DNA of 61,528 nt. Origin: Sulfurimonas sp. Lineage in GTDB: Bacteria > Campylobacterota > Campylobacteria > Campylobacterales > Sulfurimonadaceae. The notes below the pieces were generated by a model that worked only from the letters and a program-made list of their open reading frames with translations, had not been told where the DNA came from and ran no database searches. The stretch lies in assembly GCF_028694895.1 (NCBI RefSeq), contig NZ_JAQVKA010000003.1, forward strand, positions 1-61,528, in the 5' to 3' direction. The position numbers and the translations under genes were made by a program. How positions within the stretch are numbered: position 1 is the first letter of the stretch; the number at the start of each line of letters is the position of its first letter. Below are positions 49,657 through 59,374 of the stretch, piece after piece.

Positions 49657-52206
49657 ATGGATATAAGAGAAGAGTTTTTAAGATTTTTCGAGTCAAAAAA
49701 CCACGATAGAGTAGCGAGTGCTCCGCTTGTTCCAGATGATGCAACGCTACTTTTTAATAACGCAGGAATGGTTCCTTTTAAGTCTATTTTTACAGGTGAA
49801 GTGCCAGCTCCTGCTAATCCTCGCGCTGTTTCATGCCAGACATGTATAAGAGCTGGTGGAAAGCATAACGACCTTGAAAATGTAGGCTACACTGCAAGAC
49901 ACCACACTTTTTTTGAGATGCTTGGAAACTTTAGTTTTGGTAACTATTTTAAAGAAGATGCAATTGATTATGCTTGGGAATTTATAACTGGGGTTTTAAA
50001 ATTTCCAAAAGAGAAGCTATGGGTTACTGTTCATGAGGGCGATGATGAGGCGGAGCTTCTTTGGCAGAAGCATGTAAGCCTTGATAGAATTATGCGTCTT
50101 GGAGATAAAGATAACTTCTGGCAGATGGGCGATACTGGACCTTGTGGGCCATGTAGTGAGATCTTTTTTGATCAAGGTGCCGAGGAGTTTAGCGGTCCTG
50201 AAGATTACATGGGTGGAGATGGCGATAGATTTTTAGAGATCTGGAACTTAGTTTTCATGCAGTATGAAAGAAGCAGTGACGGTACTCTTACACCTCTTCC
50301 AAAACCATCAATTGACACGGGTATGGGCTTAGAGCGTGTTGTGGCAATTAGCGAGGGAGTAAGTAGTAACTACTCATCATCACTATTTATGCCAATCATC
50401 AAAAAGGTTGAAACGCTTATTGGGCAAAAGTATGTTTACTCAACTGGAGCGTCATATAGAGTTATAGCTGATCACATTAGAACAGCTCTGTTTTTACTTG
50501 CTCAAGGTGTAAACTTCTCAAACGAGGGAAGAGGTTATGTTCTTCGCCGTATCCTTCGCCGCGCTGTAAGACATGGCTATCTTTTGGGCTTTAGTAAGCC
50601 TTTTATGTTTAAGCTTGTGGATAGTGTTGTTAAGATTATGGGTAGTGAGTATGACTATTTAGCACCAAAAGCAAATGCTATAAAAGAGCAGATAGAGCTT
50701 GAAGAGGCAAGATTTTTCAAAACTATCGCTTCAGGTATTGAGTTATTTAATGCTGAACTTGAGAACACTAAAGAGATATTTAGTGGAGAAGTGGCGTTTA
50801 AACTTTATGATACTTTTGGTTTTCCACTGGATTTGACAGAGGATATGTTAAGAGAGAAGAACTTAAAACTTGACTCTGATAAATTTGAAGAGTTGATGCA
50901 AGAACAACGTTCTCGTGCAAAAGCTGCTTGGAAAGGTAGCGGAGATGACGCTGTTCATGGAGACTTTAAAGAGATTTTAGAGAAGTTTGGTGAGAACAGC
51001 TTTGTTGGTTATGAGAGTACAAAACATAAAAGTAAAGTTTTAGCTCTTCTTGATGAGAACTATAAACACACTGATAAATTATCAGCTGGCTCTAATGGCT
51101 GGGTGTTTTTAAACTCAACACCATTTTATGCTCAAAGTGGTGGACAGTGCGGAGATAGCGGCTCTCTTGATGGTTTTGCAAAAGTCCTTGATACTAAAAA
51201 GTTTTTTGGTTTGAATCTATCTCAAATCACCGCAGATAAAGAGTTAAAAGTTGGAGATGAGGTTGAAGCAGTTGTTGATATCTCAAGAGGCGAGATAACA
51301 AAACATCACTCAGCAACTCACCTTTTACATGCAGTTTTATTTGATGTTTTAGGAGACCATATCTCTCAAGCGGGCTCACTTGTTGAAGCTTCAAGACTGA
51401 GATTTGACTTCTCTCATCCAAAAGCAATCTCTAGTGAAGAGTTAAGCGAGATTGAGCGCAGAGTAAATTATGAAATCATGCGTGGAATTAGTGCCAATAC
51501 AGAAGTTATGAGTATAGAAGAAGCTAAAAAATCTGGTGCAAAAGCTCAGTTTGGCGAGAAGTACGGTGATGAGGTTAGAGTTGTAAGTTTTGGGGACGCA
51601 AGTATCGAATTTTGTGGTGGCGTGCATGTACAAAATAGTGCAAACATTGGCTCTTTTATCATCACAAAAGAGAGCGGTGTAAGTGCTGGTGTTAGACGTA
51701 TAGAAGCTGTGTGTGGAAATGCGGCATATAACTACTTTGTGGAGCAAAGAGAGCTTGTAAGAGAAGTTGAGTCGGAAGTTAAAAACTTAGATATTTTAGC
51801 TGGTGTTGCGAGATTAAAAGCAAATGTAGTTGAACTAAAAAAAGAGCTTCATGATGCACAGAGTAGTATAAAAACAGATATAAAAGTTGAGTCTATTAAC
51901 GGTGTTAGTGTCGTGGTTGATGAACTTACAAGTGGTGATATAAAAGAGAAGATAGATGAGCTTAAAAACCAACATGAGAAGCTTTGCGCAATTTTGTTTC
52001 AAGTAAAAGATGACAAAGTTATGATGGCGGCTGGTGTTAAAGACTCTAGTGCAAAAGCTGGAGATTGGATTAAACATATCGCTCCACTTTTAGGCGGTGG
52101 CGGTGGTGGAAGAGCAGACTTTGCTCAAGCTGGTGGAAAAGATATTTCAAAACTAAAAGAAGCAAAAACTGAGGCAATGAGATATATAAGAGAGGTACTT
52201 TCATAA
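49657..52206 (+). CDS. alaS: Alanyl-tRNA synthetase
   Basis: An 849-residue class II synthetase. The aminoacylation core ([57 protein letters not shown]) occupies about 1-450. The editing domain has [10 protein letters not shown] near 550 and the CGGVHV zinc motif. The C-Ala domain ends with [15 protein letters not shown]. It is complete and of normal length. Its stop overlaps the next start by one base (TAATG). Confidence 0.97.
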   Translation: MDIREEFLRFFESKNHDRVASAPLVPDDATLLFNNAGMVPFKSIFTGEVPAPANPRAVSCQTCIRAGGKHNDLENVGYTARHHTFFEMLGNFSFGNYFKEDAIDYAWEFITGVLKFPKEKLWVTVHEGDDEAELLWQKHVSLDRIMRLGDKDNFWQMGDTGPCGPCSEIFFDQGAEEFSGPEDYMGGDGDRFLEIWNLVFMQYERSSDGTLTPLPKPSIDTGMGLERVVAISEGVSSNYSSSLFMPIIKKVETLIGQKYVYSTGASYRVIADHIRTALFLLAQGVNFSNEGRGYVLRRILRRAVRHGYLLGFSKPFMFKLVDSVVKIMGSEYDYLAPKANAIKEQIELEEARFFKTIASGIELFNAELENTKEIFSGEVAFKLYDTFGFPLDLTEDMLREKNLKLDSDKFEELMQEQRSRAKAAWKGSGDDAVHGDFKEILEKFGENSFVGYESTKHKSKVLALLDENYKHTDKLSAGSNGWVFLNSTPFYAQSGGQCGDSGSLDGFAKVLDTKKFFGLNLSQITADKELKVGDEVEAVVDISRGEITKHHSATHLLHAVLFDVLGDHISQAGSLVEASRLRFDFSHPKAISSEELSEIERRVNYEIMRGISANTEVMSIEEAKKSGAKAQFGEKYGDEVRVVSFGDASIEFCGGVHVQNSANIGSFIITKESGVSAGVRRIEAVCGNAAYNYFVEQRELVREVESEVKNLDILAGVARLKANVVELKKELHDAQSSIKTDIKVESINGVSVVVDELTSGDIKEKIDELKNQHEKLCAILFQVKDDKVMMAAGVKDSSAKAGDWIKHIAPLLGGGGGGRADFAQAGGKDISKLKEAKTEAMRYIREVLS

Positions 52207-52688
52207 TGCAAGATATATTTTTAGAGTATAAAGTAGTTATAGTTTTTTTACATGTAATGAGTGCCGTTATATGGGTTGGTGGAATGATTGCTATGCGCTA
52301 CGCGGCTCATCACTCATTTTTGGAGATAGAGTCACCTATGAAGCGCTTAGAACACGTTGCTCACGCACTTAAGAGACTCTTTATCATAGTTATTCCGTTT
52401 GTAATCATACTTCTTATAACAGCTATTTTTATGGTTAAGGGATATGGACTCTCACAAAGTGGGTTTTCTTCTATATCTTACTTAAAAGAGGCTATTTGGA
52501 GCATCATGTTTGTTAATCTTATAATTATGATTTTAAGAAGAAATAGAGGTGAGAGATTTTTAAATGAGGGTAATGTAGTAGGTGCCAAAGGGCAGATAGA
52601 ACTTATTGGAAAAGTTATGGTTCCACTAAATATAGTGCTTGGAATATTGGCAATATTTTTAGGAACATATCTCTCAAGTAATCTTTAA
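52206..52688 (+). CDS. Integral membrane protein, CopD-like pattern
   Basis: A 160-residue inner-membrane protein with four helices (about 10-28, 55-76, 92-110, 135-157). FLHVMSAVIWVGGMIAMRYAAHH near the start has the histidine and Trp pattern of the copper-resistance D/ DUF2269-like membrane proteins, which may bind haem or copper; this is a weak inference. It lies between alaS and maf with zero spacing on both sides, so it belongs to this operon. Confidence 0.7.
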   Translation: MQDIFLEYKVVIVFLHVMSAVIWVGGMIAMRYAAHHSFLEIESPMKRLEHVAHALKRLFIIVIPFVIILLITAIFMVKGYGLSQSGFSSISYLKEAIWSIMFVNLIIMILRRNRGERFLNEGNVVGAKGQIELIGKVMVPLNIVLGILAIFLGTYLSSNL

Positions 52689-53237
52689 ATGATAAGACTT
52701 GCTTCATCATCACCCACTAGAGCAAAACTTCTGCAAAGCGCAGGGATAGAGTTTGTGCAAGAGTGTGTTGATTTTGATGAAGACAAGATTATCGCTACTT
52801 CTGCAAAAAACTTTGTTTATAAAGCAACTCTTGGAAAATTTGAAGCAAATCTAAAGGCATTTGGATACGAAGATTTTCCTCTTTTAGTTGCTGATACAGT
52901 TGTTACTTCTAGTGGTCAAATACTTAGAAAAGCAAGATGTGCTGATGAGGCACGAAATATCTTAATGACACAGAGCCAGAGTGTTACTAGCATCATTACA
53001 TGTATGATTTTTCAGTCATGTGAGATGAACATTATTGATATATCTAAGACTGAGTATCTTTTTGATGCCTTTGATATGAATGATGTTGAGAGTTATCTCT
53101 CTAGCGGAGAGTGGCGCGGTAAAGCTGGGGCTTGTATGGTTGAGGGCTTTTGTAAAAAGTATATCAAAAGTACAAAAGGGTATGAGAGTACCGCCATGGG
53201 TTTAAATACAGATCTTCTAAGGAGATTCCTATTTTAA
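52689..53237 (+). CDS. maf: Maf-like nucleoside triphosphate pyrophosphatase
   Basis: A 182-residue Maf/Ham1-superfamily protein that hydrolyses non-canonical or specific nucleoside triphosphates, once called septum formation inhibitor. LASSSPTRAKLLQSAGIEF, KATLGKFEAN, PLLVADTVVTSSGQILRKA and the C-terminal GEWRGKAGACMVEGF are the family motifs. Whether it is of the YhdE or YceF subtype is not decided. It begins directly after the previous stop and overlaps the diguanylate cyclase frame. Confidence 0.9.
   Translation: MIRLASSSPTRAKLLQSAGIEFVQECVDFDEDKIIATSAKNFVYKATLGKFEANLKAFGYEDFPLLVADTVVTSSGQILRKARCADEARNILMTQSQSVTSIITCMIFQSCEMNIIDISKTEYLFDAFDMNDVESYLSSGEWRGKAGACMVEGFCKKYIKSTKGYESTAMGLNTDLLRRFLF
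53219..53224 (+). promoter_or_regulatory. Ribosome site pointing to an ATT start codon
   Basis: AAGGAG, six bases before ATT at 53231, within the end of maf. No ATG, GTG or TTG follows at a suitable distance; the next in-frame one is TTG 53369. Confidence 0.5.
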
Positions 53238-55039
53238 AACTTAACAAATTTTATTTTATTGAGACAATTGTCGCAGCTCTAATCATCTTAGTAGCACTCC
53301 TTTATGTCAGTTTTATCAGCAATGAACAAGATAAGATAAAAGAGCAGAGCTATCAAAAAGAGGCCTCTTTGATGAGAGAACAAGTAGAGAAGATGATTGT
53401 CTATAAACAAAAGGGCACACTTGCTATGGCTTTTGCAATAGCAAATGACAAATCTCTAGCGGATACAATTTTAAGTAATAATATGCAAAACGATTATTAT
53501 GATGATATCATCTCAAAATTCAGTGCAAATGGCTTGTATAAGAGAAGTTGGATGCAGATTTTAGATAAAGATTTAAACCCTATTTATAGTAGTTTTAATA
53601 GACAAAATAGTGTAGAGTTAAACAGTGTAAGAGAAGATTTGATGGAATCATCTGCGCTTGAGAAACCTATAATGTCTATAAGTGTAGGAAATTATAATCT
53701 ATGTATGCGCGCAATAACTCCAATAATAAAAAATCATAAATTTATCGGTTTGATAGAAGTCTCTTCAGGATTTGACTCAATCTCTTCGCAGATGAAAGAT
53801 ATAGGGATTGACTCTGTAGTAGTTTTAAGTAAAGAGTATAAAAACGCTCTTAAAATTCCTTTTACTAAGATGTTTATAGAAGATTATTATATAGCTAATA
53901 TAGATGCGCCTATTACGCTTATGGGGTACTTAAGAAGAAATGGTGTTCATAACTATATACACACATCACAAAAGTTTGAAAACGGTTATATTATAAGCAC
54001 TTTTCCTCTTAAAAATATTCAAAATAGGGTTATTGGACACTATATAATGTTTAAAAAACAAGAGGATGTTTTAAATATTAACCTAGATTTTTTTATGTAT
54101 AAGTGGTTTAGTATTGCAATAGTCGCTTTTATGATAATGGCTAGTATCTTTGGAAACTTTGCATTTTATAGAAATAAAAGACAGAAGATGTACTATAAAA
54201 ACATCATTGACTCATCTTCAAATATCGTGATGGTAGTTGATAAAGAGCGTATTATCGATGTGAATAAAACATTTTTTAAATATTTTAATGAGTTTGATAC
54301 TCTAGAAGAGTTCAAAGCAGAGTATCAATCTATCTCTGATTTTTTTGCTCAAGAAGATGGATGTATAGATGAAGATATGGATGGTGTAAGCTGGCTTGAG
54401 TATCTAATGAAAAACCCAAGAAATAATCTTGTAAAAATTCTCTATAATGAAAAAGAGTACTACTTTACTGCTAGTATCTCGCTAATAGCAGAAGATAACG
54501 CTCATTACAGTGTGATTTTTACTGATGTAACAGAAGAGAAGATTTACCAAAAAGAGTTAGAACATACAAATATTACTGATCCTCTAACAAAGATTAGAAA
54601 TCGCTACTACTATAATGAGCAGATAAAAAAAGAGAGTGCAAGCTCAAACAGATACTTCTATCCTCTCTCATTAGTTATCTTCGATATGGACCATTTTAAA
54701 AAGATTAATGATAACTATGGACATGACGTTGGTGATAAAGTTCTAATTGAGTACACAAAACTTATAACTACATACTTAAGAGATAGCGATATATTTTGCA
54801 GAATTGGAGGAGAAGAGTTTGCTCTTATCCTTCCACACGTAAACAAATCAGACGCCTATAAAATAGCTGATAAAATTAGAATGAAAGTACAAGAGTATAA
54901 AAAGATACTTCCTATTACTATGAGTTTTGGTGTAACAGAGTATGTAAAAGGTGAAGATTTAGAAGTCACTTTTAAGCGAGCAGATAAAGCTCTATATGAG
55001 GCAAAAAATGCTGGAAGAAACAAGGTTGTTGTTAGATAA
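53231..55039 (+). CDS. Membrane diguanylate cyclase (sensor-PAS-GGDEF)
   Basis: A 602-residue c-di-GMP synthase if it starts at ATT 53231. That start follows AAGGAG by six bases and adds a membrane helix (about 10-29, IVAALIILVALLYVSFIS). The next ordinary starts, TTG 53369 and ATG 53372, would remove this helix and leave the sensor on the wrong side. Order: helix, periplasmic Cache-like sensor (about 35-285), helix (about 290-314), PAS-like (about 320-440) and GGDEF (about 450-602). The active site is GGEEF at 526-530, with an intact RxxD inhibitory site at 517-520. It overlaps maf by 7 bases and the next gene by one. Confidence 0.85.
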   Translation: MLKLNKFYFIETIVAALIILVALLYVSFISNEQDKIKEQSYQKEASLMREQVEKMIVYKQKGTLAMAFAIANDKSLADTILSNNMQNDYYDDIISKFSANGLYKRSWMQILDKDLNPIYSSFNRQNSVELNSVREDLMESSALEKPIMSISVGNYNLCMRAITPIIKNHKFIGLIEVSSGFDSISSQMKDIGIDSVVVLSKEYKNALKIPFTKMFIEDYYIANIDAPITLMGYLRRNGVHNYIHTSQKFENGYIISTFPLKNIQNRVIGHYIMFKKQEDVLNINLDFFMYKWFSIAIVAFMIMASIFGNFAFYRNKRQKMYYKNIIDSSSNIVMVVDKERIIDVNKTFFKYFNEFDTLEEFKAEYQSISDFFAQEDGCIDEDMDGVSWLEYLMKNPRNNLVKILYNEKEYYFTASISLIAEDNAHYSVIFTDVTEEKIYQKELEHTNITDPLTKIRNRYYYNEQIKKESASSNRYFYPLSLVIFDMDHFKKINDNYGHDVGDKVLIEYTKLITTYLRDSDIFCRIGGEEFALILPHVNKSDAYKIADKIRMKVQEYKKILPITMSFGVTEYVKGEDLEVTFKRADKALYEAKNAGRNKVVVR

Positions 55040-56133
55040 TGTACTACACAAATGAACTTGAAGCTCTAAAGAGAGCAAAAAGGTACAGAAGCAGAGAGAT
55101 TGTAGATACATCAATTTTGGATTTTGCCTCAAATGATTATCTAGGACTCGCTCATAATAAAGAGTTACATGAAGCTACATGTAAAACACTTTCAAGCATG
55201 CCTCTTCACGCCTCAAAAGCCTCTCTTTTAGTAAATGGATATCATCAGATACATAAAGGTTTTGAAGATGCTCTTTGCGCTGCAAATGGTTTTGAAGATG
55301 GAGTTATTTTAGGTAGTGGTTTTAATGCAAATATTGCTCTTATTGAAGCGTTAGTTCGCCCTAAAGACGTGCTTTTTATGGATGAGCGCTATCACGCTTC
55401 GGGCATACTAGCAACAAACTTTAAAAAAATCAATGTAAAATTTTTTAAACACAATGATATGCAAGAACTCAAAGAACTTCTTGAATCAACTGAGGCGCAG
55501 AGAAAAATAGTTGCAGTTGAGGGAATCTACTCAATGGATGGCGATGTAGTTGATAGAGCTGTTTTTGAGCTTTGTAACGCACATGATGCTATCTTGATAG
55601 TTGACGAAGCTCATAGTAGCGGAGTTCTTGGAGAGCGTTTGATGGGTGTTTATGATCACTACAACATAAGCATAAAACCAAACCATATAAAGATGGGAAC
55701 ACTTGGTAAAGCTTATGGAAGTTTTGGTGCATTTATCTTAGCTTCCGAGCACATCATAGAATACCTTATAAACCGAGCAAAGCCTATCATCTATGCAACC
55801 TCACTCTCTTTGTATGATACTCTTTTGGCTCATAATGCTCTTAATTTTATGCTACAAAACACAGAGTATTTAAAGCAAGAGATTAAAAATAGACAAGAGA
55901 TAGTTTATAACGAGCTAGGTATTAAGATGGATGGTTTAATATGCAGTGTTGTTATAAATGATAATGAAAGGGTTATAAAAATCCGCAATGAACTAAGAGA
56001 GCAAGGCTACGCAGTTGGCGGTATAAGACAGCCAACGGTTGAGCGCGCCATTATACGTCTTATTGCTAGAGTTGGCGAGAGCTGTGAAGATTTAAGAGCA
56101 TTATGCAGAAGTTTGGATAAGATAAAAAGATGA
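55039..56133 (+). CDS. BioF/KBL-like PLP-dependent acyltransferase
   Basis: A 364-residue alpha-oxoamine synthase. LDFASNDYLGLAHN, ASKASLLVNGYHQIH, FMDERYHAS, VAVEGIYSMDGDV, VDEAHSSGVLG and the PLP lysine in KMGTLGKAYGSFGAF are typical. 8-amino-7-oxononanoate synthase (biotin pathway) is the most likely activity, because Campylobacterota use BioF and the length fits; no other bio gene is in the window, so this is inference. It overlaps the neighbours on both sides by 1 and 4 bases. Confidence 0.82.
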   Translation: MYYTNELEALKRAKRYRSREIVDTSILDFASNDYLGLAHNKELHEATCKTLSSMPLHASKASLLVNGYHQIHKGFEDALCAANGFEDGVILGSGFNANIALIEALVRPKDVLFMDERYHASGILATNFKKINVKFFKHNDMQELKELLESTEAQRKIVAVEGIYSMDGDVVDRAVFELCNAHDAILIVDEAHSSGVLGERLMGVYDHYNISIKPNHIKMGTLGKAYGSFGAFILASEHIIEYLINRAKPIIYATSLSLYDTLLAHNALNFMLQNTEYLKQEIKNRQEIVYNELGIKMDGLICSVVINDNERVIKIRNELREQGYAVGGIRQPTVERAIIRLIARVGESCEDLRALCRSLDKIKR

Positions 56134-56819
56134 AGATATCAAAACTACACATAACTATAGGTGATAAAACTTTAGTAGATATCAGCTTTAACATCAACTC
56201 ATCTCTCGCTCTTGTTGGGCAAAGCGGAAGCGGGAAAAGCCTTACTATAAAAGCACTGCTCTCAATGTTGCCAAGTAGCATGAAGGTATCATTAGAGTAT
56301 GAAAATAGTTTTGAACTCATTGCAGGTGAGAGTGTGGCCTTTGTCCCACAAAATCCTTTTACAGCGCTCTCTCCTCTAACAAAGATAAAAAAACAATTTT
56401 TTGTCCCAAAAGAGAGAGTTGAGAAGCTCTTTGCTCAAGTAGGTTTGGATATAGAACTCTTAGAGAGATTTGCTCCAGAGCTCTCAGGTGGGCAACTTCA
56501 AAGAGTAGTGATTGCTATGGCGCTGAGCCATGAGCCAAAACTAATGCTGCTTGATGAGCCTACAACAGCGCTTGATCCAAAAACTAGAGTTATGATTTTA
56601 GAACTCTTAAAAGAGCTCCAAAAGGAGTTTGGCTTTAAGATGCTCTTTGTTACACATGATATGAATTCTGCTAAGATGATTTGTGAAGATATCTGTGTGC
56701 TAAAAGATGGTGAAGTAGTAGAGAGTGGAGAGATGTCACATGTAGTTCAAAATCCTACACAAGAGTATACAAAAATATTAATAGACGCAAATTTTGCAAA
56801 TAGGAATTTTAGAATATGA
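56130..56819 (+). CDS. ABC transporter ATP-binding protein, peptide/nickel type
   Basis: A 229-residue single nucleotide-binding domain. Walker A GQSGSGKS near 30, Q-loop FVPQNPFTALSP, signature LSGGQLQRVVIAMAL, Walker B LMLLDEPTTALDP and switch VTHDMNSA are complete. It resembles DppD/OppD/NikD subunits but is short and lacks their C-terminal oligopeptide domain. No permease or binding protein is encoded nearby, so its partner is elsewhere or it has another role. It is coupled to bioF-like and pbpA by 4-base overlaps. Confidence 0.87.
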   Translation: MKISKLHITIGDKTLVDISFNINSSLALVGQSGSGKSLTIKALLSMLPSSMKVSLEYENSFELIAGESVAFVPQNPFTALSPLTKIKKQFFVPKERVEKLFAQVGLDIELLERFAPELSGGQLQRVVIAMALSHEPKLMLLDEPTTALDPKTRVMILELLKELQKEFGFKMLFVTHDMNSAKMICEDICVLKDGEVVESGEMSHVVQNPTQEYTKILIDANFANRNFRI

Positions 56820-58783
56820 GAATCATTAGAAATATCTTTTTTACCCTATTGTTGGTTGGGATTTTAACGCCTTTTATTATTGTAGGGTATTTTTTAAAGG
56901 AGTATAGCTATGACATCTCTTCGGTCATTGATTATCATCCACCACTTACTACAAGAATATATGACAGAAATGGCGAAAAAATAGCAAACCTTTTTGAAGA
57001 TGAGCATAGATACTATGCAAGATTTGATGAGATACCTCCAAGGGCTATCGAAGCACTTTTAGCAATCGAAGATACCACTTTTTTTGAGCACTCTGGAATA
57101 AACTTTGATGCTATTTTTAGAGCAATCATAAAAGATATTCAAGCAGGTAAATTGGTTGAGGGTGCTAGTACTATCACTCAACAGTTAGTTAAAAATAGAC
57201 TTCTCACACGAGAGAAAAAAATTTCAAGAAAAATAAAAGAGCTTATATTTGCATTTAAAGTTGAGTTGTCTCTTAGTAAAGAAGAGATTCTTGAGAGATA
57301 TTTAAATGAGATATATTTTGGGCATGGTTACTATGGTATAAAAACAGCGGCTGATGGATATTTTCATAAAAAATTAAATGAGCTTACACTAAAAGAGACA
57401 GCACTTCTTGTTGGCCTTGCTAAAGCGCCAAGTACTTACGCACCAACAAAAAACTATGATATATCAATGGGTAGAGCAAATCGTGTTGTATCAAGAATGT
57501 ATGCGCTTGGATGGGTAGATGATGAAACATATAATAACTCTTTACTCGAAAAGCCTGTAGTTTTTGATGACACGCTAACTCAAAACAGCGCACCATTTGT
57601 TGTAGATGAAGTGCAAAGAAGAGTTGCTGAAATCGGTATAGCTGATTTTAAAACTGGTGGGTATGAGGTATATACTACAATTGATTTAAAGCTTCAAGAA
57701 GCAGCAGAGCTTTCACTTAAAAAAGCTTATGATCTCTCAGTGGCTAGAATAAAAGCAAATACCTCTTCCAAAGATAAACAAAGTATAAAAACGGAACTTT
57801 TAAATGGTGCATTAATCTCGCTAAATCCAAAAAATGGAGATATTTTAGCTCTTGTTGGGAGCGTTGATTATAAAAAGAGTTCATATAATAGAGCAACACA
57901 AGGAAGACGTCAACCAGGTTCAGCTTTTAAACCATTTATCTATCAAGTTGCCCTAGATTTAGGCTATTCTGGGGTAACAGAACTATATGACATTGCGCGA
58001 ACATATACTTACTTTAAAGATGGAGAAGAGCAGAAGTGGCAGCCAAAGAACTATGAAAAAAGTTATAAAGGACTCTTAACTCTTAGAGAGGCTCTTGTTC
58101 ACTCAAGCAATCTTGCAACCATAAATCTAGTAAATGATATAGGGCTACCGCAATTACTTAGAGAGTTTAAAAAATTTGGTATCAAAAACCTTCCACCAGA
58201 TTTATCTATCGCACTTGGAAGTATTACACTCTCTCCACTACAACTAGCTCATTACTATAGTTCTTTTGCAAATGATGGGGTTCAAGTTGAGCCAATCCTT
58301 ATACGAAACATCGAAAAAGGGCTCACTACTGTTTTTGAGAGTGAGTCAAAGAGTCACTACATTACAAATCCAGCTCAAGCATATATCATGACAACCATAC
58401 TAAGAGATGTTGTTGAGCGTGGTACTGGACGCTTATCTAGAGTTGCTGGCATTGAGATAGCTGGAAAAACAGGGACTACCAACAAAAACATGGATGGTTG
58501 GTTTGCAGGGTATTCTCCAAGCGTTGAAACTGTTGTTTGGTTTGGAAATGACGACAATACACCTATGGATAGAATTGAGACAGGTGGTAGAATAGCAGGA
58601 CCCGCTTTTGCTATGTACTATGAGAAACTATTAGAGTTATATCCTCAAGTTCCAAGAAAGTTTGAAGTACCACAAGGAATTAAAGAGATTATTGTAAATG
58701 GTAAAAAAGAGTACTTTAGCGATACTTCAAAACCGCCACGCACAGATACAGATACAAATACAAACGAGACACTACTCTTTTAG
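56816..58783 (+). CDS. pbpA: Penicillin-binding protein 1A
   Basis: A 655-residue bifunctional class A PBP that polymerises and cross-links peptidoglycan. After a membrane anchor (about 7-27), the glycosyltransferase domain (GT51) has EDTTFFEHSG with catalytic Glu85, then EGASTITQQLVKN and RKIKELIFA. The transpeptidase domain has Ser369 in PGSAFKPF, SSN in HSSNLAT and K551-T-G-T. Length is normal for this lineage. It is the last gene of the alaS-led cluster, a position it also holds in Campylobacter. Confidence 0.95.
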   Translation: MRIIRNIFFTLLLVGILTPFIIVGYFLKEYSYDISSVIDYHPPLTTRIYDRNGEKIANLFEDEHRYYARFDEIPPRAIEALLAIEDTTFFEHSGINFDAIFRAIIKDIQAGKLVEGASTITQQLVKNRLLTREKKISRKIKELIFAFKVELSLSKEEILERYLNEIYFGHGYYGIKTAADGYFHKKLNELTLKETALLVGLAKAPSTYAPTKNYDISMGRANRVVSRMYALGWVDDETYNNSLLEKPVVFDDTLTQNSAPFVVDEVQRRVAEIGIADFKTGGYEVYTTIDLKLQEAAELSLKKAYDLSVARIKANTSSKDKQSIKTELLNGALISLNPKNGDILALVGSVDYKKSSYNRATQGRRQPGSAFKPFIYQVALDLGYSGVTELYDIARTYTYFKDGEEQKWQPKNYEKSYKGLLTLREALVHSSNLATINLVNDIGLPQLLREFKKFGIKNLPPDLSIALGSITLSPLQLAHYYSSFANDGVQVEPILIRNIEKGLTTVFESESKSHYITNPAQAYIMTTILRDVVERGTGRLSRVAGIEIAGKTGTTNKNMDGWFAGYSPSVETVVWFGNDDNTPMDRIETGGRIAGPAFAMYYEKLLELYPQVPRKFEVPQGIKEIIVNGKKEYFSDTSKPPRTDTDTNTNETLLF

Positions 58784-58796
58784 AGCGTGTCTGTTT

Positions 58797-58814
58797 TTAA
58801 AATTTATATTTTAA
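58797..58814. terminator. AT-rich hairpin between pbpA and the cytochrome gene
   Basis: TTAAAAT (58797-58803) and ATTTTAA (58808-58814) with a TTAT loop, in the 27-base convergent gap. The cytochrome stop codon (58811-58813, reverse strand) lies in one arm. Confidence 0.4.
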
Positions 58815-59233
58815 TACTCATCACGAACAATGTTGTGACATCTAAAGCAAGCATGCTCTATATAAGTGTAAGCTCTTTGCGCTTCTTCTCTTCTAACTTG
58901 ACCAGATTGGTTGTATTTATTATCAATAGCATCTAAAATTATTTGAACATTATGACTTATTATTTGAGCACTCATAACAGCTTCATTAGCTTTATTTTTT
59001 TTCTTTTCAGGGAGCATTGCAGAGAACTTCTCTTTGTTTCCAAGCAACTCTTGTGCATGTTTGTCAAAACGTTTGATAGATTGCTCTACACCATCTTGAT
59101 CGCTTGCAATAAATGCTCTTTGAACTTCACTAAGTTCTGCATTTAAGAGTAGCATATTAGACTTTAAATCATAAGCACTTAGTGATGAAAACAGTAGCGC
59201 CACTAAACCAATTACAACTATATTTTTAGACAT
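58811..59233 (-). CDS. Periplasmic c-type cytochrome, c556/c-prime-like
   Basis: A 140-residue exported protein. A signal peptide (about 1-20, SSLSA) is followed by about 110 residues of helix and a haem site CFRCH close to the C terminus (about 131-135). A helical bundle with a C-terminal CxxCH is the layout of cytochrome c556/c-prime. A likely role is electron transfer or gas binding in the periplasm, not proven. It stands downstream of leuA on the same strand but beyond a terminator. Confidence 0.82.
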   Translation of the reverse strand: MSKNIVVIGLVALLFSSLSAYDLKSNMLLLNAELSEVQRAFIASDQDGVEQSIKRFDKHAQELLGNKEKFSAMLPEKKKNKANEAVMSAQIISHNVQIILDAIDNKYNQSGQVRREEAQRAYTYIEHACFRCHNIVRDEY

Positions 59234-59337
59234 AACAAAATCCTTTATTTTACAGTAATTAATTGTAGCATAATGTCTTTTGATTGCAAGTAATGTTAAG
59301 AGATGATTTTTAAAATTTTCACGATTATAATTTAAGA

Positions 59338-59370
59338 AAAAGCAAAGAATATACTATTTTCTTTGCTTTT
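59338..59370 (-). terminator. Rho-independent terminator of leuA
   Basis: On the minus strand AAAAGCAAAG, a 13-base loop, and CTTTGCTTTT followed by TCTT. A perfect 10-bp stem with a T-rich tail, just after the leuA stop at 59375. Confidence 0.7.
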
Positions 59371-59374
59371 GTTA

